64,000 bases of DNA from Gammaproteobacteria bacterium (GCA_030427085.1 JAUHXH010000003.1:124001-188000); one strand, 5' to 3'. Shown: positions 50,313 through 60,275, counted from the first letter of the stretch. Notes: generated by a model not told the origin, from the letters alone. A program made the numbers and translations.

Positions 50313-51479
50313 TCACGCCAGCTTCCAGACGTGATCCAGACCACCCACGTGCTTCCGCCGCCGCGCACTGTCATTGGCCGGCTTGTCGGCAATCGACTGT
50401 TTAATGTCGGCGTTGGTGTGACCGCACAGGTAGTAACTGTGCTGCACCAGACCATCGGCCACCCCGGTGCAGTCAACCTGCTGAATTTTGGCGTGCAAGT
50501 GGGCCGGGCGCGCCGCACCGGAGCCGCCCAATCGATCAGGCTGCCCCTTGCTGTAGTCCGAAATCACCATCGCCCGGTCATTGCGGTTGTGGTAGATCGT
50601 GACTTCCCGCGCCAATTGGTGAAGGTTTCCCAAGGGGTGATCCGGCTCCAGCGCGTCATCATCGACATCCGCTGCGCAAAGGAAGATGTGGTCAAAGATG
50701 CGGGGTAAACTGCTACCCGGCGTGAAGCGCCCCATACGTTCCAGCATGTGCTGCAGCAAGAAATTCCCCATGGAATGGCACAGCAGGTGAATCTGCTGTT
50801 GACAGAGTGTGGTCTGGCGCTGTCGCACGCCCCCACGCAACTCCATCAGAAAGTCGCGCAGCTTGAGTATGCCGCGCGCCACTGCGGCACCTGAGCCTTC
50901 CGCCTCGGTTCGATCAGATTTATACGATACCCAGGGCAACATCAGCCCGTCCGACGGCCAGGTAAACAACACCACCTTGACGCATTCCGCCGGATGCACC
51001 CGGCAGGTGGTATCGCCGCGACGCTTTTTGCACAGCATTTGCTCCAACGCCAGCGCGGACCCCACGGCTTCCTCCCAACTCACGTTGAAGCCGTGAATCA
51101 GCACCACCACATCACAGGCCTTGTCCATCGCCTCTTTCAGGTCTTTATACATACCCTTGGAGCCGAGCACTGCATTTGGCTGCACAGCCTCCGACATGTC
51201 CCGATTAATGTCTTCCTTGTAGGCGGTGATCTTCGCTGATTTCTCGGTGCGCTCGCTCAGGTACTCCGACAACGCCACGCCATCGCCTGTACCGACCTTG
51301 TCTTTGCGCGCGTTGAGATGTTTGTCGATCACCGATCGCGTAGCCTGCACCTCCACGCGACCGAAGCGCAGGTTTTCGATGCCGTCGTCGCTGAACTTGC
51401 GCCCGTAACGATCCGGCGCCCAGCGGTCGGCTCCTTCGTGCTTTCTGTTGGTGGCGTAGTAAAGATTCAGCTTGTCCAT
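50313..51479 (-). CDS. Alpha/beta hydrolase (DUF900-type)
   Basis: A 388-residue cytosolic hydrolase without a signal peptide. V-V-L-I-H-G-F-N-V-S-W-E-E-A, then V-V-L-F-T-W-P-S-D-G, and the nucleophile elbow C-H-S-M-G-N are the family motifs. A-A-D-V-D-D-D-A and a later H-x-Y / G-H-T-N segment may supply the Asp and His. The start at ATG 51479 is chosen because AGGGA lies about 10 bases before it; three earlier in-frame candidates exist. It is unrelated in sequence layout to the exported hydrolase at 45777. Confidence 0.83.
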   Translation of the reverse strand: MDKLNLYYATNRKHEGADRWAPDRYGRKFSDDGIENLRFGRVEVQATRSVIDKHLNARKDKVGTGDGVALSEYLSERTEKSAKITAYKEDINRDMSEAVQPNAVLGSKGMYKDLKEAMDKACDVVVLIHGFNVSWEEAVGSALALEQMLCKKRRGDTTCRVHPAECVKVVLFTWPSDGLMLPWVSYKSDRTEAEGSGAAVARGILKLRDFLMELRGGVRQRQTTLCQQQIHLLCHSMGNFLLQHMLERMGRFTPGSSLPRIFDHIFLCAADVDDDALEPDHPLGNLHQLAREVTIYHNRNDRAMVISDYSKGQPDRLGGSGAARPAHLHAKIQQVDCTGVADGLVQHSYYLCGHTNADIKQSIADKPANDSARRRKHVGGLDHVWKLA

Positions 51480-51736
51480 GAGCATCAGTCCCTGTGGCGA
51501 AATACGAAGCGTCACCTGGCGCAGGCACGGTGATCAAAGCCCACGCTCAGCAGATTCATAGTAGACCAATTACCCAATTTCGCTGCGCCAGGCAAAAGAC
51601 TCAATTCAGCTTTACCAATATCCCTTATACATTCTATTGAATAGTGTTTCCGCGAAGACCCTTCTAGGCTCACAGGCATCCCTGAATCAGCCGTCCCATC
51701 GTGCGACCAGGTTCCCGAGGGGCAGGAGAAGCCGTG

Positions 51737-53143
51737 ATGACACGCCCAGTCCACCGTAGATTTTTCTCTAGCATTGCCAGTGCAGCCCTCGGGTTGCTGG
51801 TGGTTTTACCAACAATTGCTGAACCACTGGTCTATATCGCCCGAACGCACCGCGGGGATATCGGCCTGGTCGATCCAATTACCCGCGGTGTCATCGGCGG
51901 CATCCCGGCAGAGGGCGCCCCGTCTGTGGTGAAGATCGCGCCCGACGGGACCTACGGTTATGTCGGATACGAAAGAGACCAGACACGTGTGCTGGACACT
52001 CTTTCCGGCCAGTTAATAGAACCAGACAGGTCTTGGGATCTACCTGACGAAATTGACCAGATTCTGTTTCATCCCGAACTCCCTCTGGCCTACATGTCCG
52101 GAGAGTCCGGGGTCGCGATAGTTGATACCAACACCCACCAGATTATCGACAGCCTACCGAGCTTCGCACGGCCCGCCTTATTGCACCTTGATCTAGAGCA
52201 AGATGTGCTGGTAGCTATCAATGTGCATGGTGACATTGAGTACTGGTGGCTGGACTCGGGCTATCATCATTTCTCACCAGCCAGCGTGCCAAAGGTTAGC
52301 GACATGGTAGTGGAGCCCTCCCGCTACTTTTTGCTTACGGAAGACGAGATCCTGAGCTTTTCACTATGGCGGCCAGCCCACTCAGCTTCCGAACCCAGGG
52401 AGCCAGCGGCGATAGCATTTTATCCGGAAGTGAAGCTCGACGACCTTTTTCCTGCCACGCCCCATCTAGGCCCGGCGCTACAGCTCGAGCTCGCCCTTGC
52501 GAAAGGGACCATCTACGTAGGCTTCGAGGGGGGGATCAAGAAGGTAGAGTGCTTGAATAGCAATAGCACCGGAGCGACAAACTGCCCGGGTACTGATGGG
52601 TCTCATGGGGGAGCTGGAAGCGGCGTAGATCTCGTGGTATCTACACTGGATTTGACGGGAGGCGGGGATGAACGAGGACTTGAAGGCCACATGGCCGACA
52701 TGATCCCCTACAACGAAGGGCGTGAGTTGTTAGTACTCGGCAACCGCACGGGTTCCCTCGTGGACACTGCCACTATGACCCTCATAAAAGAGTTACAGGT
52801 GCGTTCGGGCACCGGCCCGCTGGGGCCGGCCGATCTGGCTCCGCCCGTAGCCTCCTGTGAAGCCGCCAGCACCTCAATTCTCGGTTTCATTCGCGCCGTG
52901 AACGCACTCAATACCGGTCAGGGGTCCAAGCAAAAGCTGATCTCACAGGCTAAGGCAGCACGCGATGCCCTCAAAGCTGGCGACATGAACACTGGCCGCC
53001 TCAAGTTGCAGGGCCTGGTCTGGCGGACAATTGAGCGCTCCAACCTCGCCCCTGGCGCGGAGCAACACATAGCGCCAGAGGACGCCTCGGAGCTGGTTTG
53101 CGCCGTGGCGAATATGATTGCCAGGATAGACGCCGCTCATTAA
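51737..53143 (+). CDS. Exported beta-propeller-like protein with FIMAH-like C-terminus
   Basis: A 468-residue protein with a signal peptide (ASAALGLLVVLPTIAEP). ATG 51737 is preceded by AGGAG at good spacing. The mature N-terminus has Y-V-T-N-type propeller features (V-D-P-I-T-R-G-V-I-G-G-I-P; P-D-G-T-Y-G-Y-V-G-Y; V-D-T-N-T-H-Q-I-I-D-S-L). Residues about 385-465 resemble the FIMAH helical domain (K-L-I-S-Q-A-K-A-A-R-D-A-L-K-A-G-D, then A-S-E-L-V-C-A-V-A-N-M-I-A-R-I). Function unknown. It is followed by an inverted repeat and a LysR gene. Confidence 0.7.
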   Translation: MTRPVHRRFFSSIASAALGLLVVLPTIAEPLVYIARTHRGDIGLVDPITRGVIGGIPAEGAPSVVKIAPDGTYGYVGYERDQTRVLDTLSGQLIEPDRSWDLPDEIDQILFHPELPLAYMSGESGVAIVDTNTHQIIDSLPSFARPALLHLDLEQDVLVAINVHGDIEYWWLDSGYHHFSPASVPKVSDMVVEPSRYFLLTEDEILSFSLWRPAHSASEPREPAAIAFYPEVKLDDLFPATPHLGPALQLELALAKGTIYVGFEGGIKKVECLNSNSTGATNCPGTDGSHGGAGSGVDLVVSTLDLTGGGDERGLEGHMADMIPYNEGRELLVLGNRTGSLVDTATMTLIKELQVRSGTGPLGPADLAPPVASCEAASTSILGFIRAVNALNTGQGSKQKLISQAKAARDALKAGDMNTGRLKLQGLVWRTIERSNLAPGAEQHIAPEDASELVCAVANMIARIDAAH

Positions 53144-53176
53144 GACCAGCCTCCGTTAATGAGGCAATTCTGGTCT
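53143..53176. repeat. Inverted repeat between propeller gene and LysR gene
   Basis: AGACCA-GCCTC, a CGTTAAT loop, then GAGGC-AATTC-TGGTCT. It forms a stem of 5 plus 6 pairs with a five-base bulge. There is no T-run after it, so it is either a weak terminator of the propeller gene or an operator for the LysR gene that starts 38 bases on. Confidence 0.4.
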
Positions 53177-53213
53177 ACACTTTGTGATTCCCACCCGCTG
53201 GAATCGCAACACA

Positions 53214-54170
53214 ATGCGAATGAACCTGAGGTCCGTTGACCTCAACCTGCTCACCGTGTTCGAAGCCATCATGGAAACCGGGCAACTCCGCCGGGCCGCT
53301 GATCGGCTGGGCATGAGTCAACCGGCTGTCAGTGCGGCCCTGCAGCGCCTGCGTGACAGCCTGGGGGACGAACTGTTTATCCGCACCAGCCAGGGTGTAA
53401 TGCCAACCCCGCGGGCGCGGGAAATCCACCAGACCACCTCGCAAGCGCTGGAAATGCTCCGCAATGAGTTGGATCAACCTCGCCAGTTTGATCCCGGCCA
53501 GTGCAAACGACACTTCTCCCTAATGGGTGGCGACTACGTGGAACAGCTGTTCCTCGGGCCGCTGATGGCGACCTTGTCACGCGAGGCACCGGGCGTCAGC
53601 CTCGAAATTGGCCCCCTGCTCGCCGGCGACTACGGTAAGGCGCTGGTTACCGGCGAGTACGATGTAGCCATCCACTATGCGGTTCCCGCCGATACCAACC
53701 TTGTCGTCAGGAAGGTGGGCCTGGATCGCCTGGTAGTAGCCTGCCGGGCGGGGAATCCACAGTTACAGGGTAGGCTTACACCGACCCTGTTCGCCAGCCT
53801 GCCTCACGTAACCTTGCTGCCACCGGAGAGCGGGCCCGGCCACCTGGAGCGATTCATGGGCAATGAAAAGCCGGGACGCTGCTGGTCGGTGCGGGTAACG
53901 CATTTCAGCTCCATGTTGCCCGTGGTACTGGCTTCAGACACGCTGTGTGTCATGCCTTTGAGCCTGGCGCGCATGTTTGCAAGGCACGCAGCCATTGAAA
54001 TCCACGAAATTCCCGCGGATATCCCGGCTATTACGATCCATCTGGTATGGGCTCAACGCTATGAAGCGGACCGGGCCCACAGCTGGTTTCGCACGCAATT
54101 GCTCGAGGTAATGACAGCGGTGACGAGCGCGACAGACTTTCTCTCCGAAGACCAGACTGCGGCCGGCTAG
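53214..54170 (+). CDS. LysR-family transcriptional regulator
   Basis: A 318-residue LysR regulator. The N-terminal winged helix-turn-helix reads R-S-V-D-L-N-L-L-T-V-F-E-A-I, then L-R-R-A-A-D-R-L-G-M-S-Q-P-A-V-S-A-A-L-Q-R-L-R, typical of the NahR/NodD branch, followed by a periplasmic-binding-like sensing domain. The start is one of ATG 53214 or 53220; a GTG at 53184 is less likely. The target operon is not certain: the acyl-CoA dehydrogenase beyond it is convergent. Confidence 0.92.
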   Translation: MRMNLRSVDLNLLTVFEAIMETGQLRRAADRLGMSQPAVSAALQRLRDSLGDELFIRTSQGVMPTPRAREIHQTTSQALEMLRNELDQPRQFDPGQCKRHFSLMGGDYVEQLFLGPLMATLSREAPGVSLEIGPLLAGDYGKALVTGEYDVAIHYAVPADTNLVVRKVGLDRLVVACRAGNPQLQGRLTPTLFASLPHVTLLPPESGPGHLERFMGNEKPGRCWSVRVTHFSSMLPVVLASDTLCVMPLSLARMFARHAAIEIHEIPADIPAITIHLVWAQRYEADRAHSWFRTQLLEVMTAVTSATDFLSEDQTAAG

Positions 54171-54195
54171 TCCGCGCCAACCGGCCAAGTGATGG

Positions 54196-55419
54196 CTACG
54201 CCTCGCTGTAGCGGTTGATCACCATCTTGCCCAGCGCCATCTGGTGCACCTGGTCCGGACCGTCTGCCTGACGACACCAGCGGGCATAGTTGAAGGCCTC
54301 CGCCATGAAGTAGTCTTCGGTCAATCCACCGGCGCCGTGCATCTGCATGCAGCGGTCAATGATGGTTTGCGCCATCAGTGGCACGCTGATCTTACTGGCC
54401 GCGATCAAGTCCATGGCACCCTTGGCGCCTACAGCGTCCATTTTCTGGCAAGTCTTCAGCACCAGCAGGCGCATCATCTCGATTTCGGCAAAGCTCTTGG
54501 CAATGTCTTCGCGCACCGACTGGTGCTGGGCCAGCGTACGACCGAAGGTACTGCGTGAAGTAACGCGTTCGCAGGCGGTCTCCAGAGCCCGCTGTGAAGC
54601 GCCGATCAAACGCATACAGTGGTGGATCCGGCCCGGTCCCAGTCGCCCCTGGGCAATTTCAAAACCGCGGCCCTCGCCCAGCAATACGTTTTCGCGCGGC
54701 ACCCGCACATTGTTAAAGCGCAGTTCGGCGTGGCCGATAGGGGCATCATCATAGCCCAGGGTGGTCAGCGGGCGAATCACTTCCAGGCCCGGCGTGCCCT
54801 TGGGCACCAACACCTGCGTCTGCTGCATGTGGCGATTCGGGTTGTCGGGATCGGACTTTCCCATCACGATAAAAATCTTGCAGCGCTCATACATTGCACC
54901 AGTGATAAACCACTTGCGACCGTTCAATACCCACTCGTCACCATCGGCCTCGATGCGCAGTTCGATGTTGGTGGCGTCCGAGGATGCCACCTGCGGTTCG
55001 GTCATGGCATAGGAGGAGCGAATTTCACCGTTCAGTAATGGAGTCAGCCACTGTGCCTGCTGCTCCGGCGTGCCGTACTTCATGAACACTTCCATATTGC
55101 CGGTATCCGGCGCATTGCAGTTGAAGATTTCCGGTGACCATTGCACGCGCCCCATCAACTCAGCCAGCGGTGCGTAATCGAGGTTGCTGAGCCCGTTGTG
55201 GTCGCAGAACTCAGCATGTGAAGGCGGTACGAACAGGTTCCACAACCCCGCTTCGCGAGCCTTCGTTTTCAACTCTTCCATCAGGGGCACGGTGGCAAAG
55301 CGATCACTCGCCCCGGCCAGTTGCCGCGCATAGGCCTCCTCATTGGGGTAAACGTGTTCGTCCATGAACTGTGAGAGCGCTTCCTGATAGCGCAGTGATG
55401 TGTCAGAAAACTCAAACAT
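54196..55419 (-). CDS. Acyl-CoA dehydrogenase, ACAD11-like
   Basis: A 407-residue FAD enzyme that makes trans-2-enoyl-CoA. The M-T-E-P-x-V-A-S-S-D-A segment, W-F-I-T-G-A, and G-P-G-R-I-H-H-C-M-R are typical of the ACAD10/11 branch, as is A-D-G-P-D-Q-V-H near the end. ATG 55419 is chosen from family alignment and an upstream AGGG. It is transcribed away from a LysR regulator across a 99-base AT-rich gap, the standard arrangement for regulator and target. Preferred chain length is unknown. Confidence 0.92.
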   Translation of the reverse strand: MFEFSDTSLRYQEALSQFMDEHVYPNEEAYARQLAGASDRFATVPLMEELKTKAREAGLWNLFVPPSHAEFCDHNGLSNLDYAPLAELMGRVQWSPEIFNCNAPDTGNMEVFMKYGTPEQQAQWLTPLLNGEIRSSYAMTEPQVASSDATNIELRIEADGDEWVLNGRKWFITGAMYERCKIFIVMGKSDPDNPNRHMQQTQVLVPKGTPGLEVIRPLTTLGYDDAPIGHAELRFNNVRVPRENVLLGEGRGFEIAQGRLGPGRIHHCMRLIGASQRALETACERVTSRSTFGRTLAQHQSVREDIAKSFAEIEMMRLLVLKTCQKMDAVGAKGAMDLIAASKISVPLMAQTIIDRCMQMHGAGGLTEDYFMAEAFNYARWCRQADGPDQVHQMALGKMVINRYSEA

Positions 55420-55518
55420 GGGGCAACCCTGAAGTTCGTTGGTGTGCGCTGAGTATAGAACTCGAAGCAACATTAAGTTAGTTTATGTTTTTAATAGTCC
55501 TGCATTATTTTTATTTAT
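55420..55518. promoter_or_regulatory. Divergent promoter region between acyl-CoA dehydrogenase and LysR genes
   Basis: An AT-rich 99-base gap between divergent genes (ATTAAGTTAGTTTATG and TTTATTTATAT patches). LysR proteins normally bind such regions to control the neighbour and themselves. I could not assign a unique T-N11-A site or a clean -35/-10 pair. Confidence 0.5.
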
Positions 55519-56442
55519 ATGGCGCTACGACTTGAAAACATCGACCTGAACCTCTTTGTGGTATTCGACGCGCTCTACAGGGAACGCAATGTTACCCGCG
55601 TGGCCAGCCAGCTCAACCTGACCCAGCCCGCGGTCAGCAGTGCCCTGAATCGCCTGCGCCAGACCTTCGACGACGCACTGTTCGTGCGCAGCCCGGACGG
55701 CATGCTGCCAACACCGGTGGCAGACAATGTCGTTGGTGATGTGCGACGCGCCATGGAGCTGTTGCGCAAGAGCGTGAAAGCGCAACACGCCTTTGATGCC
55801 GCGCGCTCGGAAAAAATATTTCGGGTGGGTATGAACGATATGGCGGAGTATTTGCTCTTACCAGCATTACACCGGGCGGTAGCAAAAGAGGCTCCCCACG
55901 TCAGCGTGCGCAGCTACTATGTGGCGCGCGAGACCGCCGCTGAAGAACTCAAGGCAGGGCGGATCGACCTGCTGCTGGATGCACCCATTACCAATGCACG
56001 CCAACTGCAGAGCGAACCCCTGGCGCACTTCCCCTACCGCGTAGCCATGCGCCGGGATCATCCACTGGCGGGACGACGCATCTCCCTGCAACGCTATCTG
56101 GCAGCAGACCATCTGCATGTATCCAGCCGGCGTTCCGGTCGGGGTCATGTGGATTTGGCGCTCAACCGCCTGGGCAAGCAGCGCCGTGTGGCCTTGCGGG
56201 TACAAAACCACCTTGCCGCCGCGCGTGTGGCGAGCAATAGCGACCTGCTGTGGACTGCGCCCGACACCGTGTTGGCGGAACTGCCACAACTTCGCCACTA
56301 CGCACTCAGCTTCGAGGTGGAGCCCCTCACCTGGTATCTCTACTGGTCAAACCGGGCCGATGAAGACCCGGCAAATAGCTGGCTACGGGGTTTGATCGGC
56401 AGCGTGGTTGCCGCCGGATTCAAAATTAGCGATGCCCCCTGA
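55519..56442 (+). CDS. LysR-family transcriptional regulator
   Basis: A 307-residue regulator of the NahR/NodD branch: N-I-D-L-N-L-F-V-V-F-D-A-L-Y-R-E-R-N-V-T, then S-Q-P-A/T-Q-P-A-V-S-S-A-L-N-R-L-R, then F-V-R-S-P-D-G-M-L-P-T-P-V-A. Divergent from the acyl-CoA dehydrogenase at 54196, which is its most likely target. Its 3' end overlaps the convergent aldo/keto reductase gene by 17 bases. Confidence 0.93.
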   Translation: MALRLENIDLNLFVVFDALYRERNVTRVASQLNLTQPAVSSALNRLRQTFDDALFVRSPDGMLPTPVADNVVGDVRRAMELLRKSVKAQHAFDAARSEKIFRVGMNDMAEYLLLPALHRAVAKEAPHVSVRSYYVARETAAEELKAGRIDLLLDAPITNARQLQSEPLAHFPYRVAMRRDHPLAGRRISLQRYLAADHLHVSSRRSGRGHVDLALNRLGKQRRVALRVQNHLAAARVASNSDLLWTAPDTVLAELPQLRHYALSFEVEPLTWYLYWSNRADEDPANSWLRGLIGSVVAAGFKISDAP

Positions 56443-57406
56443 CCGGCCGCGGTACGTAAGCAGCCTCCAGTGTCTGGCGCTCTTCGCCATCGAGGGTCAG
56501 CTCTACCGCTGCCAGGGCATCGTCCAGCTGACTCGATTTTGAAACGCCAACAATAGGCGCGGTTACCGCTTCGCTGCCCATCACCCACGACAGCGCCACC
56601 TGGGCTCGCGGCACACCGCGCTGCGCAGCAACGGCACCCACCGCATCGAGGATGCCCCGCTCGCTGTCGGCAAAACCGCCATAGAGCTGGTCGCTAACTT
56701 CGTCCAGTTCGACGCGGTTGGTTTTCACCTCGGGTTCGCGAGCCAAACGGCCTCGGGCCAACGGGCTCCACGGAATTACGCCCACCCCCTGGTCACTACA
56801 CAGGGGCAGCATTTCACGTTCTTCCTCGCGATCCAGCAGGTTGAGGTGGTTTTGCATGGAAATAAACCGTGTCCAGCCATTGTGCTCGGCGGTAAACAGC
56901 GCTTTCGCAAACTGCCAGGCAAACATCGACGAGGCGCCGATGTAACGAGCCTTACCTGCCTTGACCACATCATGCAGGGCCTCAAGGGTTTCCTCCAGAG
57001 GCGTTCTATAGTCCCAACGGTGAATCTGATAGAGATCGACATAATCGGTGCCCAGACGCTGCAGGCTGTCGTCGATGGCCTGCATGATCGCCTTGCGGGA
57101 CAAACCGCCGGTATTGGGGTGCTTGCCCATGCGGAAAAAACACTTGGTGGCGATCACCAGTTCCTCGCGCCGACCGAAGTCACGCAGCGCCCGGCCGACA
57201 ATTTCTTCAGAGCTGCCAGCGGAGTAGGCGTTGGCGGTATCGAAAAAGTTGATCCCCGCTTCCACCGCCTGCCGAATGATGTCCCGGCTGGCGGCCTCAT
57301 CCAGCGTCCATTGCTGCCGGCCGGTCTTCGGTTCGCCAAAAGTCATACAGCCAAGACACACCGGCGACACCCGCAGACCACTTTTTCCCAGTTGCTTATA
57401 GTTCAC
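56426..57406 (-). CDS. Aldo/keto reductase
   Basis: A 326-residue NADPH-dependent reductase. The GTG at 57406 follows AGGAG at 6 bases, and N-Y-K-Q-L-G-K-S-G-L-R-V-S is the usual first segment; the frame runs 82 codons further upstream without family features. The catalytic tetrad appears as F-D-T-A-N-A-Y, K in A-T-K-C-F-F, and Q-I-H-R-W-D. It belongs to the YajO/Tas-like branch (L-A-R-G-R-L-A segment). Divergent from the acyl-CoA operon, so it may handle a related carbonyl intermediate, which is inference. Confidence 0.92.
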   Translation of the reverse strand: MNYKQLGKSGLRVSPVCLGCMTFGEPKTGRQQWTLDEAASRDIIRQAVEAGINFFDTANAYSAGSSEEIVGRALRDFGRREELVIATKCFFRMGKHPNTGGLSRKAIMQAIDDSLQRLGTDYVDLYQIHRWDYRTPLEETLEALHDVVKAGKARYIGASSMFAWQFAKALFTAEHNGWTRFISMQNHLNLLDREEEREMLPLCSDQGVGVIPWSPLARGRLAREPEVKTNRVELDEVSDQLYGGFADSERGILDAVGAVAAQRGVPRAQVALSWVMGSEAVTAPIVGVSKSSQLDDALAAVELTLDGEERQTLEAAYVPRPVRGHR

Positions 57407-57492
57407 TTTTTCTCCTTTTCGAAGGATGGGTTTACTGACGATCACCATCCACCCAGCCCCACCAAACAACCGTGTTACATCATAAAAGCACC

Positions 57493-57522
57493 AATATAGT
57501 TGCATATATCGCATTTTGCCAA
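57493..57522 (-). promoter_or_regulatory. Possible sigma-70 promoter for the aldo/keto reductase
   Basis: On the minus strand, a -35 of TTGGCA (57517-57522) and a -10 of TATATT (57493-57498) are separated by 18 bases. The leader to the GTG start is about 80 bases. Confidence 0.42.
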
Positions 57523-57571
57523 AATACGTACCACAGCCAAAAAAACCTTCACCACATCGCAATTTGAATGT

Positions 57572-57599
57572 TTGCACTTTTTCGTACTTTGGGTATGCT
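57572..57599 (+). promoter_or_regulatory. Possible sigma-70 promoter for the acyl-CoA operon
   Basis: A -35 of TTGCAC (57572-57577) and a -10 of TATGCT (57594-57599) with a 16-base spacer, about 50 bases before the ATG at 57651. Spacing is reasonable; both hexamers are partial matches. Confidence 0.48.
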
Positions 57600-57650
57600 A
57601 GCTCAAACTTATAACAATAAGGCGCCCAAACGGGCACCGGGAGTACGCTC

Positions 57651-59012
57651 ATGGCGCAAGCTTCAATGCCCTCTGCGAGTGACGCTGGCAGCGATGCGGC
57701 ACGCCAACAGGCACAGGACTACGTGGCCAAATCCGTGCACACAGCGCGGACGGTTACCGATATCCCCAGCCATATCCAGGCCCGGCCTGTCACCAAACTG
57801 GGTGTGATCGGCGCCGGCACCATGGGTGGCGGTATCGCCATGAACGCGGCCAATATCGGCATTCCAGTCACCATTATTGAAACCAGTGAGGACGCCCTGC
57901 AACGCGGCCTCGAGCGCATCAAGTCAAATTATCTGCGCACCGCCAGCCGGGGCCGCATTACCGAGGCGGAGGCGCTGGAGCGCCATGCCCTGATCCACGG
58001 TAGCCTCGTCCTGGACGACCTCGCTGACTGCGACCTCATTATCGAAGCGGTGTTCGAGAACATGGGCGTCAAGCAGGAGATCTTCCGCAAGCTCGACCGT
58101 ATTGCCCATCCGGATGCAGTGCTGGCCAGCAACACCTCCGCCCTGGATATCAATGAAATCGCAGCAGTTACCCAGCGCCCACAGTCAGTATTGGGGCTGC
58201 ACTTCTTCTCCCCCGCCAACGTGATGAAACTATTGGAAATTGTCCGCGGGGAGAAAACCTCACCACAAACACTGGCCACCAGCCTCGCCTTTGCTGAAGC
58301 CATTGGAAAAGTGGTTGCAGTAGTGGGCGTCTGCCCCGGCTTTGTCGGCAACCGCATACTGTTTCCACGGCAGCGACAGGCACAGGCTTTACTGCTGGAG
58401 GGCGCGCGACCCGAGCAGGTAGACACCGTACTGCGGGATTTCGGCATGCCGATGGGCCCCTTCCAGATGTCCGATCTGGCGGGGCTGGACATCGGCTGGA
58501 ACCCCAAAGAATCAACAGGGCTTACGCTGCGAGACCGACTCTGTGAAGCCGGCCGCCGCGGACAGAAGACCGGGGCGGGTTACTACGATTACGACGAGCA
58601 GCGTCAACCACAACCCTCCCCACTGGTGGCCGAATTGATCGACGAATTTGTCACCCAGGCTGGCGGGGAACCGCGCACGTTGAGCGAACAGGAAATCCTC
58701 GAACGCTGCCTGCTGCCTATGATCAACGAGGGCGCCAAGATCCTGCAGGAGTGTATCGCCAGCCGCGCCAGCGACATCGACGTGATCTGGGTGTACGGCT
58801 ACGGCTGGCCCCGCTACCGCGGCGGCCCGATGTACTGGGCCGACAGCCTGGGACTGGACTACATCATCGAACGTCTGGAGCACTATCACACCCAGAGCGG
58901 CGACCACTTCTGGCAGCCTGCCTGGCTGCTCAGCAAACTGGCACTGAAGGGCATGACCTTCAGCGAATACCGGCACGGCGACCTCTGCTCCTGCCGCAGC
59001 GAAACTACCTGA
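57651..59012 (+). CDS. 3-hydroxyacyl-CoA dehydrogenase, stand-alone HAD half of a FadB/FadJ-type protein
   Basis: Oxidises 3-hydroxyacyl-CoA to 3-ketoacyl-CoA with NAD. The 453 residues start with a 45-residue linker-like stretch ([16 protein letters not shown]). It resembles the hinge after the crotonase domain in multifunctional FadB/FadJ proteins. Then come the [18 protein letters not shown] site, [10 protein letters not shown] with the catalytic His, and both C-terminal domains, the last with [17 protein letters not shown]. The enoyl-CoA hydratase domain is absent. First gene of a five-gene run with small gaps. Confidence 0.93.
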   Translation: MAQASMPSASDAGSDAARQQAQDYVAKSVHTARTVTDIPSHIQARPVTKLGVIGAGTMGGGIAMNAANIGIPVTIIETSEDALQRGLERIKSNYLRTASRGRITEAEALERHALIHGSLVLDDLADCDLIIEAVFENMGVKQEIFRKLDRIAHPDAVLASNTSALDINEIAAVTQRPQSVLGLHFFSPANVMKLLEIVRGEKTSPQTLATSLAFAEAIGKVVAVVGVCPGFVGNRILFPRQRQAQALLLEGARPEQVDTVLRDFGMPMGPFQMSDLAGLDIGWNPKESTGLTLRDRLCEAGRRGQKTGAGYYDYDEQRQPQPSPLVAELIDEFVTQAGGEPRTLSEQEILERCLLPMINEGAKILQECIASRASDIDVIWVYGYGWPRYRGGPMYWADSLGLDYIIERLEHYHTQSGDHFWQPAWLLSKLALKGMTFSEYRHGDLCSCRSETT

Positions 59013-59030
59013 CAAGAGCACTAAACCCCT

Positions 59031-60257
59031 ATGGCGATTGATTTCAGTTTCAGCCCCGAAGTCGAAGATATTCGATTGCAAATTCGAAGCTTCATGCAGG
59101 ACGAGGTCGCCCCTCGCGCCGCCGAGGTGGAGGGCGACGACGGCGATCGTGAGGCCTACATCCGGGTTATCGTAGAACTGCGAAAAGAAGCCTATCAGAA
59201 GGGATTCTGGCTACCCCACATGCCCGAAGAATGGGGCGGAATGGGACTGGGACCCACAGCACTTGCGGCGGTGTCCGCTGAAGCCGCAAAGGTACGCATC
59301 GGGCCCTATGTGCTGAACTGCCAAGCGCCCGACGAGGGCAACATGCACACCCTGCTGCACTTCGGTACCGAAGCACAGAAAGAAAACTACCTGCGCCCGT
59401 TGTGTGAAGGACGCATGCGTTCGTGCTTTTCCATGACCGAGCCGGAGGTTGCCGGCTCCGACCCTACACTCATCCAGACTCGCGCCGAGCAAGACGGCGA
59501 TGAGTGGGTCATTAACGGCCACAAGTGGTTCACCTCCGGTGCACGCGGCGCCCATTTTGCCATCGTTATCGCCTGCACCAACCCCGAGGCGGAAATTCCG
59601 CAGGCCAGAAATACTGCCTTTATTGTGCACACAGACAGTGAGGGCTTTGAACTTGTTCGCGATGTGGAAACCATGGCAGGAGGCCATAACCATTGCGAAA
59701 TACGCTACACGGATGTCCGGGTAGGCAAGGACGCCATTCTCGGCGAACTGGGCGGCGGCCATAAACTTGGCCAGGTCCGCCTTGGCCCGGCACGCCTGGC
59801 GCACTGCATGCGCTGGATCGGTCAGATTGAAATGGCCCTGGAAATGTTGCTGGCACGCGCTCAATCACGCTTTGCCCACGGTTCCTACCTGTCCGACAAG
59901 CAGGGTATTCAATGGATGATGGCCGACTCGGCCCGGGAACTGTACGCCGCGAAATTGATGGTGCTGCACAGCGCCTACAAAATCGAACAGGGCCTGGACT
60001 TCAAGCAGGAAGTCTCCATGGCCAAACACCACGTAGCCAATACTCTGTGGCGAGTGGTGGATCGCGCCATGCAGGTGCATGGGGCTCTGGGCTACTCCAC
60101 CGACACACCACTGGCCGGGATGCTGCAGCAAGCGCGCTGGTCGCGTTTTGCCGATGGTGCCGACGAGGTACATCAGTTTCGTACTGCCGAATTACTTATG
60201 AAAGCCTACAACGACACGGGGTCGATCAACGCCGGTGTCGGCGGCCTGCCTATCTAG
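59031..60257 (+). CDS. Acyl-CoA dehydrogenase, ACAD11-like
   Basis: A 408-residue flavoenzyme of the same branch as the one at 54196: M-T-E-P-E-V-A-G-S-D-P, W-F-T-S-G-A, R-L-G-P-A-R-L-A-H-C-M-R and F-A-D-G-A-D-E-V-H are shared in order. It lies 18 bases after the hydroxyacyl-CoA dehydrogenase, so the two may do successive oxidation steps. Substrate chain type not readable. Confidence 0.93.
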   Translation: MAIDFSFSPEVEDIRLQIRSFMQDEVAPRAAEVEGDDGDREAYIRVIVELRKEAYQKGFWLPHMPEEWGGMGLGPTALAAVSAEAAKVRIGPYVLNCQAPDEGNMHTLLHFGTEAQKENYLRPLCEGRMRSCFSMTEPEVAGSDPTLIQTRAEQDGDEWVINGHKWFTSGARGAHFAIVIACTNPEAEIPQARNTAFIVHTDSEGFELVRDVETMAGGHNHCEIRYTDVRVGKDAILGELGGGHKLGQVRLGPARLAHCMRWIGQIEMALEMLLARAQSRFAHGSYLSDKQGIQWMMADSARELYAAKLMVLHSAYKIEQGLDFKQEVSMAKHHVANTLWRVVDRAMQVHGALGYSTDTPLAGMLQQARWSRFADGADEVHQFRTAELLMKAYNDTGSINAGVGGLPI

Positions 60258-60275
60258 CGCTGCGGAGACCACGCT

